This document shows, one piece after another, positions 43,431 through 56,038 of a stretch of DNA of 64,000 nt. Under the pieces are notes generated by a model. It worked only from the letters and a program-made list of their open reading frames with translations, had not been told where the DNA came from and made no database searches. The DNA is from Adiantum capillus-veneris (Eukaryota > Streptophyta > Polypodiopsida > Polypodiales > Pteridaceae). How positions within the stretch are numbered: the stretch's first letter is position 1; each line of letters begins with the position of its first letter. Both the position numbers and the translations under genes were made by a program. The DNA is taken from contig CM043960.1 of the NCBI GenBank assembly GCA_014529385.2, positions 31,235,396-31,299,395 of the forward strand, read 5' to 3'.

Positions 43431-46000
43431 TCAGAGTATCTTTCTCCACTTGTGGTTCACATACACCATTGTCTCTCTCCACCTTCGTTGACTTTCACGA
43501 GCAGCGGAGTTGTTGTATGACATTGATCTTTTAACTTTTTGTTGTTGTAAATGTCTGATGGCTTGTGCTATTGCTGAAGAGGCCAAGACTTCTTTTGCCT
43601 GCATTTGATGAATGATTCTACAATAGAACCATTCAAATAGTTCTCTCAAACTGTTAGCCTTGATTCGAGAGCCACCATGTCGTGTGTGCCTGAAATAAGC
43701 ATTTCTCGCCATGTAATGAGACTTTTCCATCCCTTGGGTATTGCATATTTCCGGGTTCCCATACTTTTGTATAAATATATGGTAAATGATTGAAAATGAT
43801 GTGCTAGATATGAAAACAGATTAGTTAAAATGTTTTACACTCACATAGTTACACATAAAAGAGAATCAAATACACCATAATACCATGTAGTGAGTAATCT
43901 GGGTGTCTGTCCATGCTGTCTTGAATGATTTTTTGAGAAGGTTGAGATTCTCCTTGAACTTGTTCATATCACCTTGTGACCAGTCATCTTTGTCTCACAT
44001 CAAAAATAGGATGTCTATTGATCGCCAAGCCTCAGCCTTCGCGTTACGAATAGTTATTTCTTGGTCTTTGACTGCAATATGTAGCTTTTTCCAGCTCTGA
44101 TACTCTACCTTGCTAACATAAGATGTGTTATATATTTTTCCATGTTTTGTTAGCTTCGGATCTCGTATTCCTTGGGGTTTAGATAAAAACCTCCGTGCCT
44201 TCACCCCACCGATGGATGGTTTGCATGGGACATCCTTCTCAACAGTTGATCTCTTTTCATCTTGCTGGATTTTCACATTGCCACCTCGAAGCCCCATATC
44301 CGACAGTACCAATTCTAAGCACTGCAGGGCTACTTGTCGCTCTGTTGAGTTCTTAATTTTCCAAGCAAACCCGATATATAAGTAGACCAATTTCTCCACA
44401 ATTCTACAAAGGGCATGCATTGTACAGATGTGGACATTCACAAGTGGTATTTTCAAAACCAGTCAAAAAGCAGGGTCCTCAATGTGACATGTTGGAGCTT
44501 TTCTCCACCACTTTGGGTCCATGACCTTTGCAAGCTCTATGCAGAACAACACGGCGACTTTGCCATTGCATCCATTCCACAATTATACATGCACTTTAAT
44601 GTTTTGAGGTCACCTGCAAGATGCCACTGAACTTGAAAGTCTCCCCTTCCATCTAGATCTCCTTGGTTAGTCTGTCAATCAATCACCTCTGGAATATTAG
44701 TTCGATGGAATACCCAATATAGAATCTCATTATCTTCTTTCTCTACCTGCAACACAAAATAAATGAGACTTAAGTAGCTGTGAACATTTGAGCTTAGCTG
44801 AGAATCTCGCTTACCTCAAACGCACCAAGCCACCATATGTTAGATTCTGATTGAACACTAAAATACAAAGGATCATCACTGGGACACTTTGAGAGGGCTC
44901 TATTCATTAAAGTAATAGTAACACGCTGAAGCTTTTTCTCTTTAACAAGCTCACACTCATCCAGTTTTAACACAAAATGTAATACCCCTCGTGACTCTTC
45001 AAATGTGGTGTTGTAAAACTCCACCATTCTCTTCTGTAACATCTGCAGGTCCATAAAAATATTATTGAACTCATCATATGCCATGTTTGCTCCATGGCCA
45101 TTGTAAGTTGCTTTAATATGAAAGGGATGTCCAAGATAGTCTCCCTGTGCCTCGTTAAGCTAAAGCCTCTCTTTCCAAACACTTGAGGCTGATGGTAAAA
45201 GTTTGGATTTTATACCCTTCTTAACAAAGATGGATGAGACAGATTTTTGTATAGCTGAATATCCTCTTTTGCTTACACCAAGTGAATCAAGTGTGCCTTG
45301 GATCTCTTTTGCAGGCACTGAGTTCTCTAAAATAAAGTGGTCCACTACATTTCGTTATAGAACCTTAAACTTCTTGTCATGTACTATATTTGTTGCCAGG
45401 CTTCTACTTATAAATGGCTTCAATCTCTTTCCTATATTGGCTTTGGGGTCAATGTTTTCCTTGTCAGGATAGATTGAATCTCTACATGAAGACAATGCAT
45501 AAGTAAATAACAGAAAATTTACTTCACTAACACTATTTAGGCACATGAAAACAATGCATAACAAGGAAAAACAAAAAGATTACTTAACTAAGACAATGTA
45601 GCCAATAAGAAGCATCACCTTAATGCTCAGATTCTTTTCTTGAGACCTCCGGATGCAACCTGCAATGTTTCAAGATTGCACAATTTCTTCTTTCGGATAC
45701 GACCACCCAAGATGGTGTCCTTCATTTGACAACTTCGTACCTTTTCTTTCAGTTCCTGTACCTCTGTTTTGTGTTGCAAAATGGTAACATAATCTGTAGA
45801 ATGTAAATGTGAAAGACGAACAATTCACATTGTTGAGCTTGGAGAATTCCCTTATAAGTTTCAGCTTCCCTTGTAAGAGATTTACAGTAACCCAGAAGGC
45901 CCTTTTCTCCATCACCAGCAAAGGTCAATGAGCTTGTAAGATTGACAAACGGTGGAGACGCATTAGTCATTGGATTCTTAGGATAGAGAGAGCCTCTCGT
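43431..46000 (-). pseudogene. DDE-like transposase candidate (right copy)
   Basis: Paralogue of 12122-14938, read leftward. Recognisable blocks are GEKGLLGYCKSLTREAE (near 45890), GVSKRGYSAIQKSV (near 45260), FNNIFMDLQMLQKRM, FVLKLDECELVKEKKLQR, WWLGAFEV (near 44820), VNVHICTMHALCRIVEKL (near 44420), GVKARRFLSKP and, at the end, EKSHYMARNAYFRHTRHGG (near 43700). Stops and frame changes are frequent (for example in the segment 44520-44690), and the N-terminal part has several. The two copies keep the same order of Cys, His and acidic residues, which supports a common enzyme ancestor. This copy is more decayed than the left one. Confidence 0.6.
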
Positions 46001-46470
46001 CTAGATATCTATGTGTTTAGCTCCTTGAGCTCTAAGCGTGTCTATGGATGCGGGAGGTATATGTGTGTTTGCTTTACTACGCTTAATCAATGGTTGGTAC
46101 TCATTGTCCAAATCAATGTGAAGGTGATATTTGGCTCGTTTCTGCGTAACATTTGTGCCATTTGAGGAGTGCGCTGTTAGTCAAACGTGCAGGTTTAATG
46201 GAAAGTGAATAGGCGGTTGCGTCTTCGTCCCTCCATGTTAGCCTCATTCCCTCCATATTGACGAGGTTCATTCAATGCAACTGAAAAGAAGATTATCCTT
46301 CAATCATTAAGAACGAATGTTCAGAAGAGTAAGGAATCTACTTAAAGTACACTTTTTGAACTTTTACCATCAAAGATCCACCTTTATTATTCGCCATATT
46401 TTCTAGAGAGAGAGTACAAAAAATACATTTTCTTAGAAGGCCCTCCAAATGACCTCCGAAATTTCCTAAT
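46001..46470. other. Right edge of the compound insertion
   Basis: Weak coding traces of the transposase N-terminus on the minus strand, with stops. The boundary with CACTA element 2 lies near 46470, where ATTTCCTAATT meets CTATCCATGTCAACAG. No inverted partner of the CACTAGG terminus is seen. Confidence 0.5.
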
Positions 46471-47838
46471 TCTATCCATGTCAACAGAACCATCTGCCCG
46501 TACAGTATAGAGCTTGGAGGCACTAGGATCGTGTGCCCCCCAAGGTGTCCGAGGTGTGCCAAGAGGTGTGTCGAGAGGTGTGCCTAGGTAGGACGAGCAT
46601 TGCATTGTGTACCGTTGCATTGCGACCAAAAGTAATCACCTTGAACCACTTCACATCCAACAAAAACATCTCAAACCGCCTGAAGCTTACTTTCAGGATA
46701 TCTGACACCAGACCACAGTAATCCAGGTTGCTAGTGCTCTCATTCGTGTCTCTGGCACTGGCCCTGCTCTTTTGCATGAAACTAACCATTACCCCACTGT
46801 CAAACGTGTTTCTTTTGCTGTCAATTTGTTGTGTTCTGAAATTCTTTCCATGCGACCACAGTGCCATGTATGTATGATACTTCCAGTCACATCCAATAGC
46901 CAGTTCTTCCTCTTCTAAAGATATGGGTTCTCCGATCTGTCGAGCTGCTCTCACTGTCTTGTCCAACTATGCCATAACTCCTGGAGCTCGTTGTCGTGTT
47001 GTGACACGTACATAGTGGGAACGCATGCTACAAGATTTATCTTGTAGCATGCTACAAGATTTATCTTGTAACTTTTTAGATACATAGTTATATTTCCTAT
47101 AATGTACATATACATATTTAAGTATAATAATATGCTTTCTATCTCATCCTATTATTTATCTCAGGGGTAACCTATTCTTACTTTACCATCAGAAAATACT
47201 ATGGGAAAAGCGTCAATAGCTCCGTCTCTTTAACTTGGGGAAAAAAAGCATTGATTCTTTATTTCTACTATCTCATTATCATCTCACACCTTAGCTAGAT
47301 CCCATATCTAGGGTAAACTCCAATATATATATATTCTATGTATTTTTCATATTTTTTTTATATTTCTTTTTAAATAGCTACTAGGGGGGAATCAAATCAT
47401 AGTGGGACACTAGGTGGCATGATTTCAAAGATACACTTATTTTAATGCATTACTGCAAGCATGATTACAAAACTTTCTCAAGGAGCAATGTCATGCTTTC
47501 ATATGGCATGAGGTGTCCTTTGGAATCAAATGAAAGTCTAAGCTAAGGGGACCACAGGAAGACTTGCTGCCAGAAATGGACCCTATTTTGATGATTTTTT
47601 TACACAAGGTTCCAATCCGAATTGGAAAACAATTTTAAAATGAAAATCGTAGCTAATGAGCTGAATTTTTTGCCCATATTTTTACTTTATTATTTAGAGC
47701 CACGGTTGAGGAGATATGATCAAAATACTGGACCCCAGTATGCCCACATCATGCAGGGACAACTCATTTCCAACTTTTCCAGTTTCTGTTCACATTGGCT
47801 CTTCTCTTCTTGTGTAAACCCTTGGGGGTTCTCTTCAC

Positions 47839-47848
47839 CTATAAAAGG
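47839..47848 (+). promoter_or_regulatory. TATA box of the LTR
   Basis: CTATAAAAGG, about 850 bp into the LTR, followed at the usual distance by a CTCAAACATTCAAGCC start-like segment. Confidence 0.65.
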
Positions 47849-48412
47849 GTACCTCTTCTTCCTTGAAAAGAACTCAAACATTCAAGCCATTGATGAGAGG
47901 AATTCATGAGGGAGGGAGTAGTAATGCCAAATTGTACTTCGTCATTAACATAAGCCTAAGCCTACACTTTCTCCAAGAAGAAGACTAGCCATTCTTGCAA
48001 CAAGCTAACCTTAGAAGATCAACTCTAATCAAAGAAGGTCTTGCACTTGGTGTCTCAATCAAAGTGGAATTCTCCACTCTTCTTCTCTCTCCATCAATAA
48101 TGGTGCCGAAGGGTTGTCAAGTAAGATGTGTTCTACATTGATGTTTTCTTGATTTCTTGTTGTTTTCTTTTTCATCTCTAATCCAACATATATATATAGA
48201 TAATCTCATCTCCTTAACCAAACCTATCTCTCTCACTCTTAGTAATTCATCCTCTCTACAAATTTTAGGTTCTCCTTGCTACAGGTACATCTCTCCCCGC
48301 AGTATCCTTATTGCCTACTGGCAAGAATAGGGCTTGGGAGGGAAACTCTCTTCTCTTCTCTTCCCTTCTCTTCTCTCATATCTACATTTTACACATACCG
48401 GAGTTATCCTAG

Positions 48413-48631
48413 ATGAATAATCCACATGATGATAATTTCTATCGCTTTCACTCTGTACGATCTATTAGAACTAACGTATGGATTAGCCGTAAAATACACT
48501 TTCAACAACGTATAGTGTTTCTCTTTGGCCCAGAAAGGCTCAATGAAATACTTCTATCACCGGATCCCATCATACTACCTCTCATAGACTATAACTTTTC
48601 TTTTGACATAAGCGTAGTTATCTTGCTATGA
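48413..48631 (+). CDS. Small ORF (72 aa), homologue of the gypsy leader ORF
   Basis: ATG at 48413, TGA at 48629-48631. It shares SRKI-FQQRIVF-FGP-RL and SFD with the 72-residue ORF at 21847-22065. A second ATG overlaps the stop (ATGA at 48628) and opens a degenerate copy: after a frame change, FGQPRLNAINSSINPF and SLDVFIFVLF are readable to about 48790. No known domain; role unknown. Confidence 0.6.
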   Translation: MNNPHDDNFYRFHSVRSIRTNVWISRKIHFQQRIVFLFGPERLNEILLSPDPIILPLIDYNFSFDISVVILL

Positions 48632-50278
48632 ACCAAGAGGATTTGTATACACAATTAATCCCCATCACTAGACAAAACATATATATTTGGTCAGCCAAGA
48701 TTGAATGCCATTAACTCATCTATTAACCCTTTTATACTACACATGATACGATATGACCATAGCCTTGATGTTTTCATCTTTGTGTTGTTTCGACACTCTC
48801 TTTTGTGTTCTTTCTTTGTGTGTGTGAGTGCAAGAGAGAAAGAGTGGGGCTTCTTTGATTGCACTTCTTTCCAAACCCTAGTCTTCATAGCATCTATGGT
48901 TTAACTCCATCATATAGTTTTTGTTTGAGTTCTCTCACAAACTCTCACAGCCATAAGCCCGGTGCTTTCCTGGCAAGACCGTAAATTTCTCGACATCGTC
49001 AACTAGTGGAGCTAGATAAACATCCATGTTTTTTGCCTTGAACTTACCAGGTACAATCAAGCTTAATATCAAATGACCCTTCTTGATGGCAAGCCACGGC
49101 AGGAGGTTGTAATTGATAAGGCACACAGGCCAAGTGCTCCATGACGAGCTTCTCAAGAAAAATGGATTGACTCCATCCATTGCCATGCCCAAACGCAAAT
49201 TGTGTGGTTCACTCTTAAAATGTGGCCAGGTATCTTCAATGTGCCTCCAGGCCTTTGAATCAGTAGGCACCCTAAATGTTGCGTCAGTGGATCTATTCAT
49301 AGAATGCCATCGCATCAACTTTGCAATGGAACCACAACGAAACATGCTTTTTATCCTAGGAATAATAGGGAAATGCCGCAACACCTTAGCTGGCACTGTC
49401 TCGCCAACTGCATCTTGTTTGTAGCGCATTGCTCCGCACTTAGGACACAACAGACAATCTGCGAATTCATTGCGAAAAGGAATGCAATCATTTGGACATG
49501 CATGAATCTTGTTGTAGTCCAATCCAGCTGAGGTCAATAGTTGCTTTGCGTCTGGCCTGGAGGGGGGCATTTCATTGCCAGCCGGGAGAAGCTGCTCCCG
49601 CAACAACCTGTTTAAGCCACATTAAATTAAAAATCTCTCCAAGTACGTCACCGTTGCAATCGGAAAATCTCTTTTGTAAATTACGTACCTAAACAAAGCA
49701 GTGATGCTTGCATCTGACCACTCGTACACTGACTGAAGATTCAAAAACGCCAGACAAGTACGAAGTGTCGATATTTTGGCGCCTTCATAAATTGGTTGAC
49801 ATGCCAACTTCCTCAACATGTCTTCAGGAGATAGGTGCACGGCTTCTGGTGCTGCTTCGTTAGCATTCTCCTCGCTTGTCTGGAAGAAGGAATCCAACAT
49901 CTCCTCCATGCCGTCATCTTCTGTCTGTAAGTCCTTTTCTGCTTCCATCCTTGGCTCTATATTGGTCGGACCTTCACGCATAATCCTTTTTTTCTCTCTC
50001 TCAAATGTAGGTGCTATGTCGCAAAAATCAATGCCCGTTCCGTAGGAGTCGTATCGTAGATTCTGTACGGTTTCTTTAGCAAACTCTCCGTACTTGTGCA
50101 CATGCTCATTACATATCCTACGCTTGCACACGATTTGATACTTTCAAAGCGTGCACGAGCATGCAATATTTTCCTCCATGTTAGTTGATGATGTTGCCAT
50201 CTACAATGATTATGAATGTTGTTTTAATATATATACTCCTCACAATGTAAACTACCTCGCATTCTCTAGTCTTGCCCA

Positions 50279-50314
50279 ATCTCCGTACACCTCAGTCCAG
50301 AGGTGTACGGAGAT
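50279..50314 (-). promoter_or_regulatory. Leader hairpin upstream of the CACTA transposase start
   Basis: ATCTCCGTACACCTC at 50279-50293 pairs perfectly over 15 bp with 50300-50314 around a 6-base loop. It lies 100 bp upstream of the transposase ATG at 50179. Related hairpins precede the other transposase copies at 55909, 62339 and 62525. Confidence 0.7.
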
Positions 50315-50459
50315 TAGGACCACCGGGTCAAAATCTTGTCTTTATTGGTCAAATCCTATATGGATAGACACATACGTGCACTCCCAGGTGTACATGGCAA
50401 TGCATGTAGCGGGAAAAACCCCTTTGCCTCTTTTAGTTCCATAGTTTCTTCTAGAGGGA

Positions 50460-51160
<701 letters not shown>

Positions 51161-51590
51161 CTATCTCTCTACGTACTGATCGAATGAGCGACTGAGCTAG
51201 GGAGAAAATGAACGCCCACGACTGCGGAGGCCAGACTACACAACATCGACAGAGGCTGCATCAGACGATCCAGGTCACTTTGACTCGACATGCACAACGA
51301 CCGGTCAGACTACTGACCATGGAGGAGATTGATGAGGTCCGCCAGCGAGACAGATGTTGGATCTCCTATGATCTACCTATCCCATCTAGATGTTTTAGCT
51401 ACTTAGTCCATACCCAGTAGTTTAGGATTCCATAATAATTTATTTTGTCATTTTGTCATCTTGTTATTCTGACTTTGTATCAGTCTAGCACATTGTAACT
51501 TTCTGGTCTCATAGGTCACTTTGGCCTTTTGAAGAGTTAATATAACATTTCATTTCATTTCTTTCTTTAATTTTAATTTTTTACGCAAAC
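51161..51590 (-). other. CACTA 5' untranslated region
   Basis: Reverse complement of element 1's 4131-4559, including the (T)GATGAGGTC...CATGGAGGAG segment. Non-coding. Confidence 0.7.
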
Positions 51591-51593
51591 CAT

Positions 51594-51664
<71 letters not shown>

Positions 51665-51826
51665 GTTTTAATTTCCTACGCACATTTTTCTCTCTCTATC
51701 TCTCTTTAATTTCCTACACACACACTTCTGTCTTTCTCTCTCTCTCTCTCTATCTCTCTCTTTAATTTTCTACACGCACACACTTCTCTCTTTCTCTCTC
51801 TCTCTCTGTCTTTCCTACACACACAC

Positions 51827-51874
<48 letters not shown>

Positions 51875-51887
51875 TACACACACACAC

Positions 51888-51929
<42 letters not shown>

Positions 51930-51940
51930 TACACACACAC

Positions 51941-51980
<40 letters not shown>

Positions 51981-52130
51981 TACACAAATACACACACACA
52001 CACACACACCGCTCTCTCTCTCTTTCCTACATACACACACACACCGCTCTCTGTATCTCTTTCCTACACACACACACGATGTGAAGAGAGAGAGAGAGAG
52101 GGGTTGGGGGGGGGGGGGGGGGGGGGGGGA
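51591..52130. repeat. CT/CA microsatellites and poly-G
   Basis: Alternating CT and CA blocks followed by a poly-G run at about 52106-52129; counterpart of 3632-4130 in element 1. Confidence 0.88.
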
Positions 52131-52239
52131 AGAGTGCCATAATACCTGATGCGCAGGTTTTGGCCAAGATCATAGAACACGCGCGTTGAGGACGAAAATG
52201 GCCCCTGCGCACGAGTTCGGCTTTTTTTCCCCAAATTTT

Positions 52240-52421
52240 TAGCGTCAATATGTCCGTCGATATACGCGTGGAAAAATTTACCTTTCTACGCGTATTTCCA
52301 CGAACATATCGACGCAGTTATTGACGCACATATCGACGGAGTGTAAGAACATCGATATGTACGTGGAAAGGTACGGACGTCGATATATAGGGCGTCAATA
52401 ACTTTGGGTTATGTTGTGGTG
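52240..52421. repeat. 5' terminal and subterminal repeats of CACTA element 2
   Basis: Reverse complement of the left end of element 1, with repeated CGTCGATAT / ATATCGACG motifs, ending ATGTTGTGGTG (CACCACAACAT on the element strand). Confidence 0.85.
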
Positions 52422-52424
52422 ATT

Positions 52425-52669
52425 TGACGCTAGCTCTAACCTAACCTATAATCGTTGTACCTAACCTATAATCTAACATAACCTAAACATATACATAACC
52501 TAATTTATAACATAAACCTAACCTATAACCTAACCTAACTGAAGTCCGTTTGCATTTTTAGAAGTATACGAGTCATCTTCGAAATCCGTTTGTATTTTTT
52601 TGACTATTAATTTGTCAATAGCTCTAACCTAACCTATAACCTAAACCTAACCTAACCTAACATAACATA
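52425..52669. repeat. Resumption of the CCTAA-containing tandem array
   Basis: Continues the unit broken at 10605, followed by another unit (GAAGTCCGTTTGCATTTTTAGAAGTATACGAGTCAT and so on). Confidence 0.85.
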
Positions 52670-53830
52670 AAAACAACACAATGGTGAGGCGTTTAGCAAA
52701 ATGACAAGCCATAGAGCTTGCCCACAATGCATATGCGATGTGGGCAAGCTCTATGGCTTGCCAATTTGGCAAACGCCTCACCATTGTGTTTTTTTTAGAG
52801 TTGCGAAGCAATTTTATGGCCTGAAAACCGCTCGCAAACATATAGACAACAAAATGGCAAGCCATTGGCAATATGGCAAGGCTTTATGGCTTGCCGTATT
52901 GCCAAACGGATCGCCATTGTGTTGTTTTTAGGAACACGAGGCAGTTTTAGCATTTGAAAATCGCTCGCAAACATATAGACAACACAATGGCCAGCCGTTG
53001 GCAATAAGACAAGCCATAGAGCTTTCCCACAATGCATATGCATTGTGGGCAAGCTCTATGGATTTTCGTTTTGCCATACGGATCTCCATTGTGTTGTTTT
53101 TAGGGATGCTTAGCTATTTTAGGGCTTGAAAACCGCTTGCGGTCCTAAAATACAATGGCAAGCCTTTTGGCAACACAAAAAGCCATAGAGCTTGCCCTCA
53201 ATCCATATGCCTTGTGGGTAAGCTTTATGGCTTGCCGTATTGTCAAATGGATCGCAATTGTGCTATTTTTAGGGACATGAGACAATCTTAGCGCTTGAAA
53301 ATTGCTTGCAAACATATAGACAACACCATGGCGAGCCGTTTGGCAATATGGCAAGCCATAAAGCTTGCCCACAATGCATATGCACTGTAAGCAAGATCTA
53401 TGGCTTGCCGTATTGCCGAAAAGCTTGCCATTGTGTTGTTTTTAGGATCGCTTAGCTATTTTAGGATTTGAAAACCGCTTGCAGACATATAGAAAACACA
53501 ATGGCAAGCCGTTTGACAATACGTCAAGCCATAGAGCTTGCCCACAACGCATATGCATTGTGGGCCAGCTCTATGACTTACCATATTGCCAAACAGCTCG
53601 CCATGGTGTTATTTTCAGGGCCGCTTAGCTATTTTAGGACTTGAAAACCGCTCGCGATATATAAACAACACAATGGCGAGCCGTTGGCAATACAAAGAGC
53701 CATAGAGCTTGCCCATAATGCATATGTGTTGTGGGTAAGTTTTATGGCTTTCCGTATTGACGAGAATGAATCGCGATTGTGTTGTTTTTAATATGCGCAG
53801 TGGGTAAGCTCTATGGCTTGCCGTATTGTC
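52670..53830. repeat. ~170-bp palindromic satellite, about seven copies
   Basis: Units start near ACAACACAATGG(C/T) at about 52672, 52845, 52978, 53148, 53325, 53493 and 53666. Each holds an internal dyad: AAGCCATAGAGCTTGCCCAC and its complement GTGGGCAAGCTCTATGGCTT around CATATG. Apparent ORFs on both strands are products of this symmetry. Confidence 0.85.
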
Positions 53831-54130
53831 GAACGTAGCTTAACCTAACCTAACCTAATGTAGTTTAACCTAACCTAACGTAGCTAAACCTAATGTAAAT
53901 TAACTTAACGTAAGCTAACATATAAGATAACCTAACCTAACTTAGCATAGCTTAACGTAACCTAACCTAATATAACTTAACCTAACGTAGCTGAAGTTAA
54001 TCTAACTTAACGTATAAGATAACCTAACATAACCTAACCTAACGTATAACTTAACCTAACAACGTAACTTAACTTAACGTAACCTAACGTATAAGATAAC
54101 CTAACCTAACATAATCTAACTAATTAAACC
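53831..54130. repeat. Degenerate (CCTAA)/(ACGTA) array
   Basis: AACCTAACCTAA units mixed with AACGTAACTT and AACGTATAAGAT variants. Confidence 0.8.
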
Positions 54131-54863
54131 CCATCAATTGTATATATAATGTCAAAAACGACATAATTCAAAACATAATTTTTTCAAAACAAGATTTTTT
54201 CATAAACCAAAACAATTTTTTTCATAATTTAAAATGAAATTTCACATCACAAACCATAATTTCTTTTAAAGCATTGAAAGTTTAAAGCGTGAAAATTTCT
54301 TTTATTAATATACAAAGAAAATTAAATAAATTTAATATGCATTTTAAGGTTCGAGCACTCACATTTGTCCTATTTGAGCAACGAAAGTTGTTGTAAAAGT
54401 CGTGGAACCTACAAAAATGCACACACAAACACAAAGTTAAACCCTAAACCCTAAATCTACAAGTAAACATGAAAACAATCTCACCTTAGTGTTATGTGCT
54501 AACCCACAAGCAAGATTAGCACTTCGACGGCTTTTTTCGCACCAGATCTGTGAGAGATGGGGAAGAAGAGAGCTCGAGAAAACGTGCAAGAACAAGAGAA
54601 ATGCGCAGAGAAAGCCCGCGGTTTTGGTTTTTGCAGGTGCCGTCGGTACTGTTGTCGGTATAGGCGTCGGAAGAGCCGTCGGAATAGGTGTGGAAATGTC
54701 TATTCGCGCTACCATCTGAATAGGCGCCGGAATAAACGTCGAAAATGTGAAAATCAAAAATTTTAAAAAACTTTAGCTCCCTTCATACACACACACACAT
54801 ATACCGACACCCGCCAACGACGCCGCTAATGTGGCACCAAAATTCAAGTGACCTCCTGTAGTG
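54131..54863. mobile_element. Possible truncated CACTA 3' end
   Basis: Ends ...AAGTGACCTCCTGTAGTG at 54863, the complement of a CACTACAGG-type terminus, preceded by repeated GTCGG(A/T)ATAGGCGTCGG motifs at 54640-54740 that resemble subterminal repeats. No left terminus was found, and no coding domain is recognisable. Confidence 0.4.
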
Positions 54864-55337
54864 ATCTCTGCAAGTCAACATTGGACGTTATCGTTCTTTT
54901 TTTCCAGATTATGAGAAATTGAGTGTCCCGATGGATCCAAATAATGCCAACTTTCCCCTTGTCAAAGCTTACGAGAGATCTAGCCTCCCAATAGATACAA
55001 AGGATATCACTCCACTAGAAATAGCCACCAACTTATTGTTGGAAATGATTTTCAAGCAAATACAGCATTATATGTAGCATGATGAGAGTCAATCTTTTTA
55101 AGGTTAGTCAATTTAGCATGGACTTAAGGACTATTCCACCTATTGAATATGTAATGACACTTGAGCATATATAGTAGCAAAGATATATAGGCCTCATTGG
55201 AAAAGATGAAGGGTGAACACGATCATGACACCTCTAAACCAAGACCCATAGCTATTGACTAGTGCTAAATCCTATTAATAGTTAATAATAACAAGGCACC
55301 GACTCAAAAGAAGCTACCACAATTGATCTTAGAGACA

Positions 55338-55377
<40 letters not shown>

Positions 55378-55830
55378 ACTTTTGCTGTTTTATAAATAAT
55401 ATTAATTGAAAATCATCGTTAACAAAGAAAGATAACGACATTTGATCATTAAAAGAAAGATTTATTTTGATAAATGATATTTTATAATTAGGTTTGCTAT
55501 TTTTGTGTAGATAAATTAAAAAAATAAAATTTTATGTGACCTTTTATATGTGTCATAAATGTAAACTAGAAAATTTGTAGTTTTAAGTTCTAAGTACCTT
55601 TAGTTTGATTAGGTTTATTCATTAATTTGCAAATTGTCAATCGGCATTGTTATGTCGATCACTTAGGACAAAGCAATATATATCGATCGGACGTACTTGT
55701 TCGCTTTGGGTTATTTGCTTAATTAGGGTTAGCCCTTTAACACTAATCATTTAGGTAGTAAGTCATTTCATCGCTTAGGACTAGTCTGAATTTAGACCGG
55801 TGAAGGCTAGTATTGAATCGTTTAAATAAG
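54864..55830. other. AT-rich DNA without recognised features
   Basis: A (TA)n tract at about 55340-55363. No gene, RNA or element end is evident. Confidence 0.5.
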
Positions 55831-56038
55831 CACACAGACTTCAAAAACCCTAATATATAGTCATTGACCAATAAAGACGAGATTATTACCCAGTGGTACT
55901 GATCTCCGTGCACCTCTAGACCGAGGTGTGTAAGAATCGGGCATGGCTAGAGAATGTGAGGTTGTCATGCATTGTTATATAGTTAGTAGTGTGTACTTAT
56001 AACAAGAGCGAATTATTCATTTGTTGCATCATTGGTAG
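55831..56038 (+). repeat. CACTA leader repeat with hairpin (copy A)
   Basis: Contains AATATATAGTCATTGACCAATAAAGA and the stem CTCCGTGCACCTC/GAGGTGTG near 55909-55932. It matches 62450-62660 upstream of transposase copy B and was separated from transposase copy A by the LTR insertion at 56039. Confidence 0.75.

Larger units (their letters stand above)
11422..46470. mobile_element. Compound insertion carrying two paralogous histone-H3 gene sets
   Basis: The sequence departs from the CACTA element 2 template at 11422 and returns near 46471; about 790 bp of the template (element 1 positions 8618-9405) are absent between. The left boundary starts CACTAGGAAAAAAATGG, a plausible CACTA-class terminus of another family; I could not find its inverted partner at the right boundary. 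Left half genes: transposase candidate (+), H3-like (+), C (-), D (-). Right half genes, mirrored: D' (+), H3-Ulp1-FCP1 (-), C' (+), transposase candidate (-). The halves may be two related elements inserted head to head or one dimeric element; an internal boundary is likely near 30330-30530. A gypsy element and a LINE inserted later. Confidence 0.65.
46992..48995 (+). mobile_element. Solo-LTR-like insertion (2.0 kb) with TCGT duplication
   Basis: Begins TGTCGTGTTGTGACACG and ends GTAAATTTCTCGACA. Flanking TCGT at 46988-46991 and 48996-48999 is a 4-bp target duplication inside the element 2 transposase. A TATA box sits at 47839. Two copies of the small leader ORF (48413-48631 and a degenerate one near 48680-48790) lie in its right half. 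Similarity of 47600-47780 to 56930-57070 links it to the LTR insertion at 56039. No gag or pol is present. Confidence 0.8.
46471..50179 (-). pseudogene. tnp2-like transposase of CACTA element 2 with deletions and an LTR insertion
   Basis: Exon 1: ATG at 50179 (MEENIACSCTL), a TGA where a Cys is expected, then VCKRRICNEHVHKYGEF and a long acidic part to donor GTACGTAA (exon end 49689). Exon 2 starts at 49607 and matches element 1's transposase closely to 48996. There a 2.0-kb LTR insertion intervenes, and coding resumes at 46987. Element 1 positions about 5734-7204 are absent, joined at ATGGCAT shared by both edges. A second deletion (element 1 about 7567-8500) fuses the DUF4216 region to the tnpA-like gene near 46600. 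Exon 1 here is what element 1 lacks, so the two copies have complementary losses. Confidence 0.88.

Noticed and set aside
52670-53830. Regular repeats with dyads as a CRISPR array
   Set aside because: The units are contiguous satellite copies without unique spacers, in a eukaryotic sequence.
53831-54130. CCTAA runs as a telomere or interstitial telomere
   Set aside because: Units are irregular and mixed with ACGTA variants; most land plants use CCCTAAA. Two CCCTAAA units near 54440 are too few to matter.
54437-54766. Overlapping frames on both strands with Arg-rich or Pro/Thr-rich products
   Set aside because: They arise from repeated GTCGGAATAGGCGTCGG-type motifs that look like subterminal repeats of a CACTA end.
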